Origin: Mucilaginibacter auburnensis
GTDB lineage: Bacteria; Bacteroidota; Bacteroidia; Sphingobacteriales; Sphingobacteriaceae
DNA length: 64,000 bases
Assembly (NCBI RefSeq): GCF_002797815.1
Contig: NZ_PGFJ01000001.1
Span: 1,302,001 to 1,366,000 of the forward strand
Direction of reading: 5' to 3'
Positions 30,626-40,399 of this stretch are shown piece by piece. The notes below the pieces were generated by a model. The model was not told the DNA's origin. It worked only from the letters and a program-made list of their open reading frames with translations, and did no database searches. How positions within the stretch are numbered: position 1 is the first letter of the stretch; every line of letters begins with the position of its first letter. The translations under genes and the position numbers were made by a program.

Positions 30626-32331
30626 TATCTGTAGAATTCGGCTTTAAATTGTTTAATATTATTCTTGTAATCGCTAAGAGTCAGCTCAAATAAATGCTTG
30701 CCCTGGGCAACACTGTTATCAAAGGTATAATTTAGTACGCGTGTTTTATAATCCCACTCCATTAAAACCCACTTACCATCAATGTAGCCTTTATAGCTTT
30801 TAATGCCCGACAGGTTATCACCAATTTTGAGTGATATTTTCTTCGCTGCAGACAAATTACTTCCGTTTTGAATATTGATAGGGGTGGCATACGGAGCCAC
30901 TGTATCAACAGTAACGTAATAATCGCCAAAAGCGCGTGGTGTTGCTTTCACAAACCCACCATCTACTCGGCTGGTATCGCAATAACCGGCTGTATTTGCA
31001 ATAACAGCTTTAGCAGCTAAAGTACCCAGTTCAACCTCAGGTTTTATCCAAAGTTCAAAGCTATCATGTATGGGGGTAAGTCGGTTATGAATACGGTGCG
31101 TTGCCGAAAAAGCGCCGGGGCGTTTAGGCAGGAGTGAATAAACAAAGTCAACATCATCATACAAGTTGCCTGGTGTTACGGTAACCTTCACTTTGTCTGT
31201 AGCGTACTCGTTTTTTTTATCGTGTTTAAAAAGTGTGCCTTTTAAAGGAGCATCTGCTGCAGACGGTTTAATAACCGAGCGCACCTGTAATTTAAGGGAT
31301 GATGTGTTGCCCGCCAGGTCTTTAACCACATATTCTACATTATGCAATGCGGCATCATTGAAGGTTACGATCCCGCCATTGGCTGATTGCGGATAAAGTG
31401 TAATGCTACTGCCCGGGGGAATGAAGCATTTTTGAATATACCTGCCCTGCATTAAATAAGTAGGGTAATCAATATACCCGTTAATGGCCCGTGTTTGGTC
31501 AAAGCCAAAACGTTCAACAGCAAACGTATAAACTGTTTTGCCGTCAACTTTCAACTCAATTGAGTACACGCCATTTTTATTGGGCGATGCGCTGTTAACA
31601 TCTGTAGCGCTTATGCCAAAGCCGGTATTACCGCTTACCTCTATTACCTGCGGTTTTGTAAGACGATGATTTGGGCCACTGCCCGTAACCGCGAAGAAAC
31701 GATGAGGTGTATTTTCGCTGAATGGCTTGTCGCCAAGGTTGTAAACTGCAGCAGCGGTTATAGCCGGAGCAATTTTGTCGGGTATGGTTAAGCCGAATAG
31801 CTGTGGATTAATGGTTTGCTCGGTAACGGCATCGCGCAGCTCAAAATGTAAATGGGGCCCCGCAGATGCACCTGTGTTGCCAGATATACCAATGACCTGT
31901 AGTTCATTAACCGGCATAAGCAATGGCGGTACCTGGAAATCCACATCATATCTTTGCTGGGCGTATTGCTCATCGCGAATGGCTTTGGCTATTTGCGGAT
32001 TAAAGCTTTGCAAGTGCCCGTAAACACTGGTAAAACCGTTTGGGTGTGTAATGTAAACCGCATTGCCAAAGCCGCCGAACTGCACCCTGAGGCGCGAAAT
32101 GTAACCCATGGCCGTAGCGTGAACCGGGTAGCCTGTGCGCTGATTAGTTTTAAAATCAAGCCCCGAATGAAAATGATTGGGCCTTAATTCACCAAAAGAG
32201 CCAGCCGTGCTTGGCGGAAGATCTATAGGGTATTTAAAAAAGTTTTGCGGATACTGCCTGCTTTGTATGCTTTGAGCCCGTGTTAAAGCAGCCGAAGCTA
32301 TAAAGAGAAAGGTAATAAATAGTTTATTCAT
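30625..32331 (-). CDS. Secreted M23-family metallopeptidase
   Basis: 568 aa from MNKLFITFLF at 32331, which starts a clean signal peptide ending near LTRAQ; an upstream in-frame start at 32400 would bury it. The LytM-type domain is N-terminal, with FHSGLDFKTNQRTGYPVHA (zinc His and Asp, about residues 53-71) and GASAGPHLHFEL (about 152-163). Both HxxxD and HxH are intact, so it is likely an active peptidoglycan endopeptidase. The rest is beta-rich, probably Ig-like. It overlaps bcp by 1 nt, and a FAH-family gene lies 86 nt upstream on the same strand. Confidence 0.9.
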   Translation of the reverse strand: MNKLFITFLFIASAALTRAQSIQSRQYPQNFFKYPIDLPPSTAGSFGELRPNHFHSGLDFKTNQRTGYPVHATAMGYISRLRVQFGGFGNAVYITHPNGFTSVYGHLQSFNPQIAKAIRDEQYAQQRYDVDFQVPPLLMPVNELQVIGISGNTGASAGPHLHFELRDAVTEQTINPQLFGLTIPDKIAPAITAAAVYNLGDKPFSENTPHRFFAVTGSGPNHRLTKPQVIEVSGNTGFGISATDVNSASPNKNGVYSIELKVDGKTVYTFAVERFGFDQTRAINGYIDYPTYLMQGRYIQKCFIPPGSSITLYPQSANGGIVTFNDAALHNVEYVVKDLAGNTSSLKLQVRSVIKPSAADAPLKGTLFKHDKKNEYATDKVKVTVTPGNLYDDVDFVYSLLPKRPGAFSATHRIHNRLTPIHDSFELWIKPEVELGTLAAKAVIANTAGYCDTSRVDGGFVKATPRAFGDYYVTVDTVAPYATPINIQNGSNLSAAKKISLKIGDNLSGIKSYKGYIDGKWVLMEWDYKTRVLNYTFDNSVAQGKHLFELTLSDYKNNIKQFKAEFYR

Positions 32332-32417
32332 TTGCAGAAAAGGCGCGGCAAATGCCGGTTTATTTGAACGGATTATATTGTACAAATAACATACGCCCAA
32401 AATGGCTATTTGTTTAG

Positions 32418-33029
32418 TTACTTTATGTAAAAATCAAGTAGCTTTTGTCCTTCCAGGTATCCTTCAAGCCTGTCGCCTATGTTTACTTTGCCAACGCCCT
32501 GTGGCGTACCGGTGTAAATAAGGTCGCCTTTTTTAAGCGTGATGTATCTGGAAACGAACGCTATAATGTAGTCAAAACTGAAGATAAGATCTTTGGTGTT
32601 ACCTGTTTGTCTGCGTTCGCCATTCACATCCAGATTGAAGTTTAACTGGTACAGATCAGCAAATTGTGCTTTAGGCAAAAAGTTGCTGATAGGGGCCGAA
32701 TTATCGAAGGCTTTAGCCAGCTCCCATGGCAGTCCTTTTTCTTTGTGGCGCTGCTGTATATCGCGAGCGGTAAAGTCAATGCCTAAGCCAATTTCTTCAA
32801 AGTAGTTAGCAGCAAATTTTTCGCTGATGTGTTTGCCTTCTTTGCTTACTTTCAAAACCACCTCAATTTCATGATGAATATCTTCTGAGAAATCAGGGTG
32901 ATAGAATGGCTTGTTATCTTTAAGCAAAGCTGTATCAGGCTTCATAAAAATAACAGGCGATGCAGGCACCGGGTTATTTAGTTCCTTAGCATGCTCAATG
33001 TAATTGCGACCAATGGCGATGATTTTCAT
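32418..33029 (-). CDS. Fumarylacetoacetate hydrolase family protein
   Basis: 203 aa, the short single-domain form. It starts MKIIAIGRNYIEHAKEL and keeps the metal site: E at HHEIEVVLKV (about residues 51-60), D near GIDFTARDIQ (about 78-87), and the late TGTPQGVGKV loop. Such proteins act as acylpyruvase, oxaloacetate decarboxylase/tautomerase, or hydratase-type enzymes. The physiological substrate cannot be told from sequence alone. No catabolic genes lie beside it. Confidence 0.88.
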   Translation of the reverse strand: MKIIAIGRNYIEHAKELNNPVPASPVIFMKPDTALLKDNKPFYHPDFSEDIHHEIEVVLKVSKEGKHISEKFAANYFEEIGLGIDFTARDIQQRHKEKGLPWELAKAFDNSAPISNFLPKAQFADLYQLNFNLDVNGERRQTGNTKDLIFSFDYIIAFVSRYITLKKGDLIYTGTPQGVGKVNIGDRLEGYLEGQKLLDFYIK

Positions 33030-33047
33030 AGCGATGTTATTAATGAT

Positions 33048-33137
33048 TTATTGAATTACTGAATTATTGATTGAGGTGGCAAATTAATAATTGAATCAGA
33101 TTAACAAAAGCCAATCAATAATTCGCTAACTCAATAA
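33048..33137. repeat. Word-type inverted repeat (TTATTGAATTACTGAATTATTG word)
   Basis: Arm 33048-33073 matches the reverse complement of 33112-33137 at 23 of 26 positions, with a 38-nt loop that itself repeats AATTAATAATTGAATC. It lies between the T9SS cargo gene and the FAH-family gene. The same word appears in the palindrome at 42984-43061. Confidence 0.7.
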
Positions 33138-33144
33138 TTCAAAC

Positions 33145-33633
33145 TTATAAAATTGAGATGCGCTTAATAACAGATTCTGTGCCGGCTAAAACGCGGATGA
33201 AGTAGAAGCCCTTGTTCAATTTATTAGCTACCGGGAATGAGCGAGTTTGCTCACCCGGTTCAACACGATTAGAGAAAAGGGTTTGTATATCATTACCCAA
33301 CACATCCACTATTTTAATGGTTAGTGTAGTGTTTCTTGATACATAGTAACGCAGGTTGATCTGATCTGTAACCGGATTAGGGTAAACTTCTACACTGCTG
33401 ATCACCTTGTCGGTAGGGCGTGATACATTTAATTTAACACTTGATGTTTCGCCGGCCTTGACAGGCGGCAGGGTAAATTGCAAAGTGCTTTTTTTAAGTT
33501 TCTTTTTAGGGAATAGATTAAACGAAGTATCGCGAGGTTGTTGAGGAGCCGCAAAAGATTGCGCAATATTTACCGGTACCGCCATGGCGGTAAAAAGTAA
33601 GCACAAATACAGGTAGGTAAAAAGTTTCCTCAT
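33145..33633 (-). CDS. Small secreted protein with type IX sorting domain
   Basis: 162 aa from MRKLFTYLYL at 33633. A GTG at 33645 is possible, but a -7-like TACTTTTG at 33654-33647 leaves too little room for it. Signal peptide, a short linker, then a type A T9SS C-terminal domain: VEVYPNPVTDQINLRY, a central VDVLGNDI and the ending KGFYFIRVLAG...KRISIL. Nearly all of it is the sorting domain, so little cargo remains. It should be exported to the cell surface by the gliding-type secretion machine. Confidence 0.85.
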   Translation of the reverse strand: MRKLFTYLYLCLLFTAMAVPVNIAQSFAAPQQPRDTSFNLFPKKKLKKSTLQFTLPPVKAGETSSVKLNVSRPTDKVISSVEVYPNPVTDQINLRYYVSRNTTLTIKIVDVLGNDIQTLFSNRVEPGEQTRSFPVANKLNKGFYFIRVLAGTESVIKRISIL

Positions 33634-33833
33634 ATTATTCCCCACACAAAAGTATAAATAAACCCTGCATATGTTATTAAACAGGCAATATTGTTTATCA
33701 TTTTAACATTTTTTAACAATCAGGGTTTAATTACGTTATCAAATTATACGATTTTGATAAAAATTGGTTGTAAGTATATAAAACTGAGTTGTATTTATAT
33801 TTTTTTTAATTTTGGGCTTTTTAAATCTGAATA

Positions 33834-35789
33834 GTGTCTCAACATAAAGATCTGTCAAAACTGTCAGCCGCCGGGCTCCTGATCAGTTTGGGAATAATTT
33901 ACGGTGATATTGGTACGTCGCCGCTCTATGTATTCAAAGCCATTGTAGGTTCGCAACGTATATCGGAGGTATTGGTATACGGCGGAATATCATGTATTTT
34001 CTGGACGCTAACGCTACAAACCACTTTAAAATATGTGGTTATAACGTTGCGCGCAGATAACAAGGGCGAAGGTGGTATTTTCTCACTTTTCTCATTAGTA
34101 AGGCGTAAAGCCAAATGGCTTATTGTACCCGCTGTAGTAGGTGGTTGTGCTTTACTGGCCGACGGTATAATTACGCCTCCCATCACTATTTCGTCGGCAA
34201 TAGAGGGTTTACAAACCTATTATCCAAATCTTTACACCGAGACGATAGTTATAATTATTATAGCAGTTTTGTTTATCATACAGCAATTCGGTACGTCGCT
34301 GGTAGGTAAGGCTTTCGGACCTATCATGTTCCTCTGGTTCACCATGATGGGGGTACTTGGCGTGATGATGATCTGGCAGCATCCCGGTGTCTTAAAGGCG
34401 CTAAGTCCGCATTATGCGTTTGAGCTTTTAAGTACTAATCCGAGCGCCTTTGCTATTTTGGGTGCGGTTTTTCTTTGTACAACCGGGGCAGAGGCCTTAT
34501 ATTCAGACCTCGGCCATTGCGGCAGAAAGAACATTCAGGCCAGCTGGGTTTACGTTAAGGCTTGCCTTGTTTTAAACTATTTGGGCCAAGGTGTTTGGTT
34601 ACTGCAACATAACGGCGAGGTGATGAAGCTGGATATCTTTAATCCGTTTTACCAGATAATGCCGGGCGAGTTTAAAATATTTGGTGTTTGCATTGCAACC
34701 GCCGCTGCGGTAATTGCCAGTCAGGCGTTAATATCAGGTTCATTTACACTGATAGCGGAAGCTGTGAGATTGAACCTGTGGCCAAAAGTGAAGATCAATT
34801 ACCCAAGCGAACAGAAAGGTCAATTGTATGTGCCGAGCATTAACTGGATTTTGTGCGCCGGTTGCATTGGTGTGGTGCTGTTGTTTAAGGAATCGTCAAA
34901 GATGGAGGCCGCTTACGGTTTAAGTATTACTGTAGCCATGTTAATGACCACCATATTGGTATCTAAGTTTCTGGCACGTAAAAAAGTTCCAAATTACATT
35001 GTGGGACTGTTTTTAACCTTGTACCTAATTATTGAAGGCACCTTCTTGTTAGGCAACCTGGGTAAATTTACCGAGGGTGGTTGGTTTACACTGTCAATAG
35101 GGTTTGTATTGTTCTCGGTAATGTGGACCTGGCACAATGCACGGCGCATACGCAACCGCTACGTTAAATTCATTGAGATTGAAGACTATTACGGCATTTT
35201 AAAAGAGTTAAGCGAGGACGAAAGCGTACCGAAATACGCGTCGCAATTGGTTTATCTTACCAGTGCAAATTTTAACTCTGAGATTGAATCAAAAATTATT
35301 TATTCCATATTACAGAAGCAGCCCAAGCGCGCCGATGTTTACTGGCTGGTACACGTTGATGTGGTTGATGAACCTTACACAAGTCAGTACGAGGTTGACT
35401 TTTTGGTGCCAGGTAAGGTGATCAGGATAGATTTTAAACTGGGTTTCAGGGTTGAGCAACAGATCAATTTACTGTTCCGTCGTGTGGTGGAAGATCTGGT
35501 GAAGAATGGTGAGGTGGATATTACAAGTACTTACACATCGCTCAACAAACACAAAATAGTAGGCGACTTCCGTTTTGTGGTGATAGAGAAGGTATTGTCG
35601 CGCTCCCATAACCTGTCGTTTTACGAGAAGTTCATCATGATGTATTATGGCTACCTGAAAAACCTGAGCTTATCTGAAGAGCGTGGCTTTGGTTTAGATC
35701 TCAGCTTCGTTACCATAGAAAAAGTACCGTTAATGCTGGCCGCGCCTGATGCGGTAGACGTAGAGCGAATTTATCCTCTCGGCAATTAA
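33834..35789 (+). CDS. kup: KUP-family potassium transporter
   Basis: 651 aa starting with GTG. LGIIYGDIGTSPLYVFK (about residues 18-34) is the family hallmark. It is followed by LRADNKGEGGIFSLF and about twelve membrane helices to residue 440, then a hydrophilic cytoplasmic C-terminus of about 200 residues. Kup takes up K+ with protons. A -7-like TAATTTTG at 33807-33814 may be its promoter. A perfect hairpin terminator follows. Confidence 0.95.
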   Translation: MSQHKDLSKLSAAGLLISLGIIYGDIGTSPLYVFKAIVGSQRISEVLVYGGISCIFWTLTLQTTLKYVVITLRADNKGEGGIFSLFSLVRRKAKWLIVPAVVGGCALLADGIITPPITISSAIEGLQTYYPNLYTETIVIIIIAVLFIIQQFGTSLVGKAFGPIMFLWFTMMGVLGVMMIWQHPGVLKALSPHYAFELLSTNPSAFAILGAVFLCTTGAEALYSDLGHCGRKNIQASWVYVKACLVLNYLGQGVWLLQHNGEVMKLDIFNPFYQIMPGEFKIFGVCIATAAAVIASQALISGSFTLIAEAVRLNLWPKVKINYPSEQKGQLYVPSINWILCAGCIGVVLLFKESSKMEAAYGLSITVAMLMTTILVSKFLARKKVPNYIVGLFLTLYLIIEGTFLLGNLGKFTEGGWFTLSIGFVLFSVMWTWHNARRIRNRYVKFIEIEDYYGILKELSEDESVPKYASQLVYLTSANFNSEIESKIIYSILQKQPKRADVYWLVHVDVVDEPYTSQYEVDFLVPGKVIRIDFKLGFRVEQQINLLFRRVVEDLVKNGEVDITSTYTSLNKHKIVGDFRFVVIEKVLSRSHNLSFYEKFIMMYYGYLKNLSLSEERGFGLDLSFVTIEKVPLMLAAPDAVDVERIYPLGN

Positions 35790-35804
35790 CTTTTTAATAA
35801 TAAT

Positions 35805-35836
35805 GCGAAGAGCCCCGGCATGCCGGGGCTCTTCGC
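35805..35836. terminator. Perfect palindromic bidirectional terminator kup / cdd
   Basis: GCGAAGAGCCCCGGCA followed at once by its exact reverse complement, a 16+16-bp palindrome. A/T-rich tails lie on both sides. It sits between the stops of the convergent kup and cdd genes. The core AAGAGCCCCG recurs in the terminator at 48533-48574. Confidence 0.88.
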
Positions 35837-35845
35837 GTTTTACGC

Positions 35846-36334
35846 TTAACCATTGAGGCGTTCCTCAAAAAACAGGAAAGGTAAAAACGTTTCAATGCCG
35901 TTGATCACCCACGTTGGTCCGTCAAGGCAGTACAATATGGTTTTTACGGGTGTGCCTTGTTTTCTTTCGTACTCAGCCAGAACCTGCAGGCAGCTGCCGC
36001 AGGAGGTGACTGGTTTCAAAATGGGAAACTCTTCTGTAAAGGCGGTTACAGCCATGGCTTCAATGGGATCATCCGGGTGATTGGCACCCCAATGAAAAAG
36101 CGCAACCCGTTCGGCACACAGGCCGGATGGGTAAGCGGCGTTCTCCTGGTTGCTGCCTAAAATTATTTTGCCGCTTTTTAACCGCAAGGCAGCGCCCACC
36201 CTGAATTTAGAGTACGGCGAGTGCGAGTTTTTCATGGCGATCACTGCCTGTTCGCACAATTTTTCGTCGGCCGGGTCAAGTTCTGTTATGGTGTTGTATT
36301 CTTTGAATGATACTTTTATTTCGTGTTCTGTCAT
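35846..36334 (-). CDS. cdd: Cytidine deaminase
   Basis: 162 aa. Zinc and catalytic motifs: SGLCAERVALF (Cys ligand and catalytic Glu, about residues 70-80) and TSCGSCLQVLAEY (the two further Cys ligands, about 109-121). SKFRVGAAL is the substrate-loop start. It deaminates cytidine and deoxycytidine in pyrimidine salvage. Normal length for the tetrameric form. It is convergent with kup. Confidence 0.93.
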   Translation of the reverse strand: MTEHEIKVSFKEYNTITELDPADEKLCEQAVIAMKNSHSPYSKFRVGAALRLKSGKIILGSNQENAAYPSGLCAERVALFHWGANHPDDPIEAMAVTAFTEEFPILKPVTSCGSCLQVLAEYERKQGTPVKTILYCLDGPTWVINGIETFLPFLFFEERLNG

Positions 36335-36484
36335 GTTTTTTCTTTCCGCTTTAGGTAAACAGATAGGCCTGTTGGCGCGGGGGGAAACAAGGTAAGCAAT
36401 TATTATTTATATTGTTTGCATAGAGCTTATTTTTCCCTGGTTGTTAATAATGGCGCCGATGGTTGTAAAGCGATATATTTGCAC

Positions 36485-37564
36485 ATGGTTATTACCGAAG
36501 TTTCGTTACGTAAATTTACAACTGATGTTTTTCTGGCTATGGGCTGCAACGCGGCCCATGCACAACTTGCTGCCGATGTACTGCTTAAAGCAGACCTCCG
36601 TGGTATTGATTCGCATGGGGTGGCACGGCTTACAGGCTATGTGCGACTATGGGAGAAGAAACGCATTAACGCCCAACCCAATATACAGGTAGTACATCAA
36701 ACTGCTACCACCGCCACTGTTGACGGCGATGCAGGCTTAGGGTTGGTTACTGCCCCTTTTGCTATGCAGCTGGCTATTGAGAAAGCTAAGCAGTTTGGCT
36801 CGGGGTGGGTAGCTGTTCGCAACTCCAACCATTTTGGTATTGCCGGTTATCACGCTTTGATGGCCGTTGAACAGGATATGATAGGCTTCGCCGTAACCAA
36901 TGCAAGTCCGCTGGTGGTGCCTACTTTCTCTAATGAGCGCATGTTAGGTACCAATCCTATCTGTTACGGTTTCCCGGCAGGGCAATACCCGCCTGTGGTT
37001 ATTGATATGGCGACCTCGGCAGCAGCTAACGGAAAACTGGAGATAGCCCAACGCGCCGGCAACGCCGTGCCCGAAGGCTGGATACAGGACAAAGACGGCG
37101 GTTATACCACCGACCCATTCGCCTTAAAAAGTGGAGGCGCACTATTGCCCCTGGGCAGCGACCGCGACCATGGCAGCCACAAAGGTTTCGGACTTGCTTC
37201 GGTGGTTGATATTTTGTCGGGGGTGCTGTCCGGGGCTAATTACGGGCCTTGGGTACCACCTTTTGTGGCTTTTCTGGAGCCGTCTGCTAATCCGGTGGGT
37301 GAGGGGATAGGACATTTTGTGGGTGCCATGCGCATTGACGGCTTCCGTCCGGCTGATGATTTTAAGAGCCATATGGATAACTGGATAACCCGTTTCAAAT
37401 CGGCCTCGCGCATTGATGAGCAGCAAGGGGTTGTTATACCCGGAGAGCCTGAGTATGAGGCTGAAATTGATCGTCGCCAAAACGGTATACCGTTAGTTGA
37501 TGCTGTTGTAGCCGACCTGAACGAGGTTGCCGGGAAGTTGAATGTAAGCCCGTTAACCACCTGA
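36485..37564 (+). CDS. Malate/L-lactate dehydrogenase family oxidoreductase (type 2)
   Basis: 359 aa from MVITEVSLRKF at 36485; the longer form from 36416 adds 23 residues that do not look like the family. Motifs: RGIDSHGVARL (about residues 36-46), NSNHFGIAGYHALMA, TNASPLVVPTFSNERMLGTNP and the late SHKGFGLASVVDILSG. The family covers NAD(P)-dependent malate, ureidoglycolate and 2-oxo-acid reductases with a fold unlike classic LDH. The substrate is not decidable. It is divergent from cdd. Confidence 0.88.
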   Translation: MVITEVSLRKFTTDVFLAMGCNAAHAQLAADVLLKADLRGIDSHGVARLTGYVRLWEKKRINAQPNIQVVHQTATTATVDGDAGLGLVTAPFAMQLAIEKAKQFGSGWVAVRNSNHFGIAGYHALMAVEQDMIGFAVTNASPLVVPTFSNERMLGTNPICYGFPAGQYPPVVIDMATSAAANGKLEIAQRAGNAVPEGWIQDKDGGYTTDPFALKSGGALLPLGSDRDHGSHKGFGLASVVDILSGVLSGANYGPWVPPFVAFLEPSANPVGEGIGHFVGAMRIDGFRPADDFKSHMDNWITRFKSASRIDEQQGVVIPGEPEYEAEIDRRQNGIPLVDAVVADLNEVAGKLNVSPLTT

Positions 37565-37589
37565 TAACTGCAGCAGGCATAGTGTTTTA

Positions 37590-37697
37590 TCGTCTCATCG
37601 TTTCATTGAATATGTGAGACGAAGTGAGACGATATTTTTTATAAAGCATTGATTTTTAGTTTTTTATTAAAAATTAGTGAGACGAAAATGAAACGGG
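37590..37697. repeat. Word-type palindrome with GTGAGACGA words
   Basis: TCGTCTCATCGTTTCATT (37590-37607) is mirrored by GTGAGACGAAGTGAGACGA (37614-37632) and again by GTGAGACGAAAATGAAACGG (from 37677). Three alternating arms can form two competing hairpins. It lies between the dehydrogenase stop and the DUF4199 gene. Confidence 0.6.
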
Positions 37698-37758
37698 TGA
37701 ACCGATTGTAACAATTTGTACCAATGCCAGTCATACGTCATAGACAGCACCCTCTTTT

Positions 37759-38292
37759 ATGGCCAACTTTTCCTTATCAAAAACAACTTACATCAACGGT
37801 TTAATTATGGGCATAGGCTTTTGCCTTTATACCACACTCATGTGGTTGACCGGGCTTGACAGTACTTACCTTTATATTGGTCAGTACTTTGATATGCTCA
37901 TTGTATTACTCCCTGTTGTAATGATCGTACGCGCAATAAAGCAGGAACAGGTTGGGGGACATATCACTTTTTTAAAAAGGGTGGTTGTTGCTTTAGTTGT
38001 AGCAGCTATATCGTTCGTTATATATGAACCATTTTTGTACGTTTATCACCACCATATCAACCCCGAGTGGTATAATGCGGTTTTAACTTTAAAAGAAACC
38101 GAACTAAAGGCTGCTAACACCCCCGCACCCGAGATTGCCCGCACATTGCAACAAATGCGTACCTCCGGTGTGGCACAAGCGGATCTGTTCAGGTTGTCAG
38201 CAATTATACCATCAGTAATTATACTTCCGTTGCTAATTACCCTGCTCTCTTACGCTTTTGTTCGAAACAGTAAAGTAACATTACATCAATAA
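37759..38292 (+). CDS. DUF4199 membrane protein
   Basis: 177 aa with four predicted membrane helices: about residues 13-31, 42-58, 72-93 and 150-170. A hydrophilic loop rich in Glu/Ala (ETELKAANTPAPEIARTLQQM) lies between helices 3 and 4. This layout is the Bacteroidota DUF4199 family, whose function is unknown. It is transcribed alone and convergent with lepB. Confidence 0.8.
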   Translation: MANFSLSKTTYINGLIMGIGFCLYTTLMWLTGLDSTYLYIGQYFDMLIVLLPVVMIVRAIKQEQVGGHITFLKRVVVALVVAAISFVIYEPFLYVYHHHINPEWYNAVLTLKETELKAANTPAPEIARTLQQMRTSGVAQADLFRLSAIIPSVIILPLLITLLSYAFVRNSKVTLHQ

Positions 38293-38378
38293 AACACTGC
38301 CAATCTTTCCGGACTATTGCTTTGTGCAAGCAGAGTGCTTCGACCTAAAATACATTAGGCTTCAGCTTAACACGAAAA

Positions 38379-38400
38379 AGCCCCGCGAATTCGCAGGGCT
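38379..38400 (-). terminator. Terminator downstream of lepB
   Basis: On the minus strand AGCCCTGCGAA is followed by TTCGCGGGGCT (11-bp arms, one mismatch), then TTTTTCG. It closes the parA-parB-DUF5683-dapB-lepB run and shares the GCCCCGC core of other terminators in this window. Confidence 0.8.
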
Positions 38401-38434
38401 GTAAATTTTAGTTCTCCTTCAGGGGCGGAGGGGC

Positions 38435-39568
38435 TTAATTTATCCCCTTAAATATCCTGTTCCAGCGTATTTTGCTAAAGAATGATGCATCGCTATCCCA
38501 GCTCATCCAAATGAACAATGCTTTACCAACTATATGGTCCTCTGGTACAAAACCCCAGAAACGCGAGTCGAGCGAATCATGACGGTTATCGCCCATCATC
38601 CAGTAATAGTTCATTTTGAAGGTATAGCTGTCGGTTTTTTGTCCGTTTATCAAAATGTCGTTGCCAACCTGTTTTAAAGTATTGCCTTCGTAAACAGTAA
38701 TTGCACGGCGATATAGCGGCAGCGTTAAGCTATCCAGTTTAACGGTCCATCCTTTTTTAGGGATGATAACAGGGCCAAAGTTGTCAACGTTCCAGGTATA
38801 TTTATGGTCGCCGGGTGTAACAAGGCCGGTTGGGAATACCGGGAAAACACTCATATCACCACCGTTAGCAGGCTGTATACGCGGTTTGATGGATGTTACA
38901 TTTGAATAACCTTTAATGGTATTGGCCGCTTCCTTGGTCATGGTATAGAAAGGGCTGCCCTCGTAGTTGCTTACATGCAGATCGCGCAGTACTTCAGGGT
39001 TAATATCCTGACCGCTGGTGGTTACTTCGTAATCTATTTGTTGTCCCGGCTTATCTTCAACAGCTTTGCCGTTAATATAAACCTGGGCATCTATCAATTT
39101 AACCGTATCGCCTGCAATACCTATACAACGTTTAATGTAGTTCTCACGTTTATCAACCGGACGAAGGTAGGGCGAATCGGCCTCCATTGGGTAATTAAAA
39201 ACCACTACATCCTGGCGCTTAACTTCGCTTAAGCCGGGTAAACGGTGATAACCCAGCTGCCATCCATCCCAATAAGCTTTGGTGTTGATAATGGGCATGG
39301 TATGGTGCGCAAATGGAAACGCGATAGGCGTAATTGGCGTACGCGGACCGTAATTAAGCTTACTTACAAACAAAAAATCGCCCACTAATAAGGAGCGTTC
39401 CATGGAGGGTGTAGGTATGGTATAAGCCTCAATAAAAAAGGTACGTATAATAGTTGCGGCAACTACTGCAAAAATGATAGCGTCGGTCCACTCACGGGTA
39501 GCGCTTTTCTTTTTCTTTTTTGTATCAGCAGATTGGGTTTTGTTTCTGTTCCAGAATTTCCAGTTCAT
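38435..39568 (-). CDS. lepB: Signal peptidase I
   Basis: 377 aa, the enlarged Bacteroidota form. One N-terminal TM helix (about residues 29-45) is followed by the catalytic Ser motif YTIPTPSMERSLLVGDFLFV (about 49-68). The Lys general base is at RENYIKRCIGIAGD (about 141-154), and box E is MMGDNRHDSLDSR (about 325-337). A long insert of about 130 residues separates boxes D and E. It cleaves signal peptides on the periplasmic side. It lies 21 nt after dapB. Confidence 0.94.
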   Translation of the reverse strand: MNWKFWNRNKTQSADTKKKKKSATREWTDAIIFAVVAATIIRTFFIEAYTIPTPSMERSLLVGDFLFVSKLNYGPRTPITPIAFPFAHHTMPIINTKAYWDGWQLGYHRLPGLSEVKRQDVVVFNYPMEADSPYLRPVDKRENYIKRCIGIAGDTVKLIDAQVYINGKAVEDKPGQQIDYEVTTSGQDINPEVLRDLHVSNYEGSPFYTMTKEAANTIKGYSNVTSIKPRIQPANGGDMSVFPVFPTGLVTPGDHKYTWNVDNFGPVIIPKKGWTVKLDSLTLPLYRRAITVYEGNTLKQVGNDILINGQKTDSYTFKMNYYWMMGDNRHDSLDSRFWGFVPEDHIVGKALFIWMSWDSDASFFSKIRWNRIFKGIN

Positions 39569-39589
39569 TGTTCTAAAATATCTTCAATG

Positions 39590-40348
39590 TTATTTATTAT
39601 TTAGGGTAAAATCAAACATATCTTCTACCGAGTAAAAACCTTTACGGTTTTGTATCCACTCGGCAGCCATTACCGCGCCTAAGGCAAAGCCGTTGCGGTT
39701 ATGTGCTGTATGCTTAAATTCTATAGAATCAACTTCCGAATCATAAATTACGGTATGCGTTCCGGGAACGCTGTCAATGCGGTATGATTCTATCAACAGT
39801 TCATCAGCTTTTACATTATCGGTAGCTTCCAGTCCTTCGGCAGTTAAAACATTCACCCACTCTTGCTTGGCATCAAGGTTGTTGATTATACCTTCTGCAA
39901 TGGTAATGGCCGTGCCGCTTGGCGAATCAAGCTTTTGCGTGTGATGGATCTCTTCAACCTGTACGTCGTAGTAATTGTAGCCGTTCATAATTTTGGCCAG
40001 CATTTTATTTACATGGAAGAAAATGTTTACCCCTACGCTAAAGTTGGTGCCGTAAATAAAAGCCAGGCCTTCATCTTCGCAACGTTGCTTAATAACCGGT
40101 ATATCATTCAACCAGCCGGTTGTGCCTACCACAATAGGTACGCCCGCGTCAAGGCAGTTGTTTATATTTGAAAGCGCGGTATGAGGTGTGCTGAACTCAA
40201 TGGCTACATCAGCCCTTTGCAGATTCTCTTTAGTTAGCTCGCTTAAGTTATCCTGATCTATTTTTAAAACAATTTCGTGCTTACGGTCAATGGCAATTTT
40301 TTCAATTATTTTACCCATTTTGCCGTAGCCTAATAATGCAATCTTCAT
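39590..40348 (-). CDS. dapB: 4-hydroxy-tetrahydrodipicolinate reductase
   Basis: 252 aa. The NAD(P) site GYGKMGK opens the protein, and VEEIHHTQKLDSPSGTA (about residues 131-147) carries the catalytic His-His and Lys. It catalyses the second committed step to diaminopimelate and lysine, linking it to cell-wall synthesis. It sits between DUF5683 and lepB in the parAB run. Confidence 0.95.
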   Translation of the reverse strand: MKIALLGYGKMGKIIEKIAIDRKHEIVLKIDQDNLSELTKENLQRADVAIEFSTPHTALSNINNCLDAGVPIVVGTTGWLNDIPVIKQRCEDEGLAFIYGTNFSVGVNIFFHVNKMLAKIMNGYNYYDVQVEEIHHTQKLDSPSGTAITIAEGIINNLDAKQEWVNVLTAEGLEATDNVKADELLIESYRIDSVPGTHTVIYDSEVDSIEFKHTAHNRNGFALGAVMAAEWIQNRKGFYSVEDMFDFTLNNK

Positions 40349-40399
40349 GTGTGTTATTTAACCTTCTGTGAACAAAAGGCGATTTTTAATTGGTGATAT

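Noticed and set aside
36416..36484. 23-residue N-terminal extension of the malate/lactate dehydrogenase-like protein
   Set aside because: The family starts at the later ATG (36485), and the extra residues show no signal peptide or conserved pattern.
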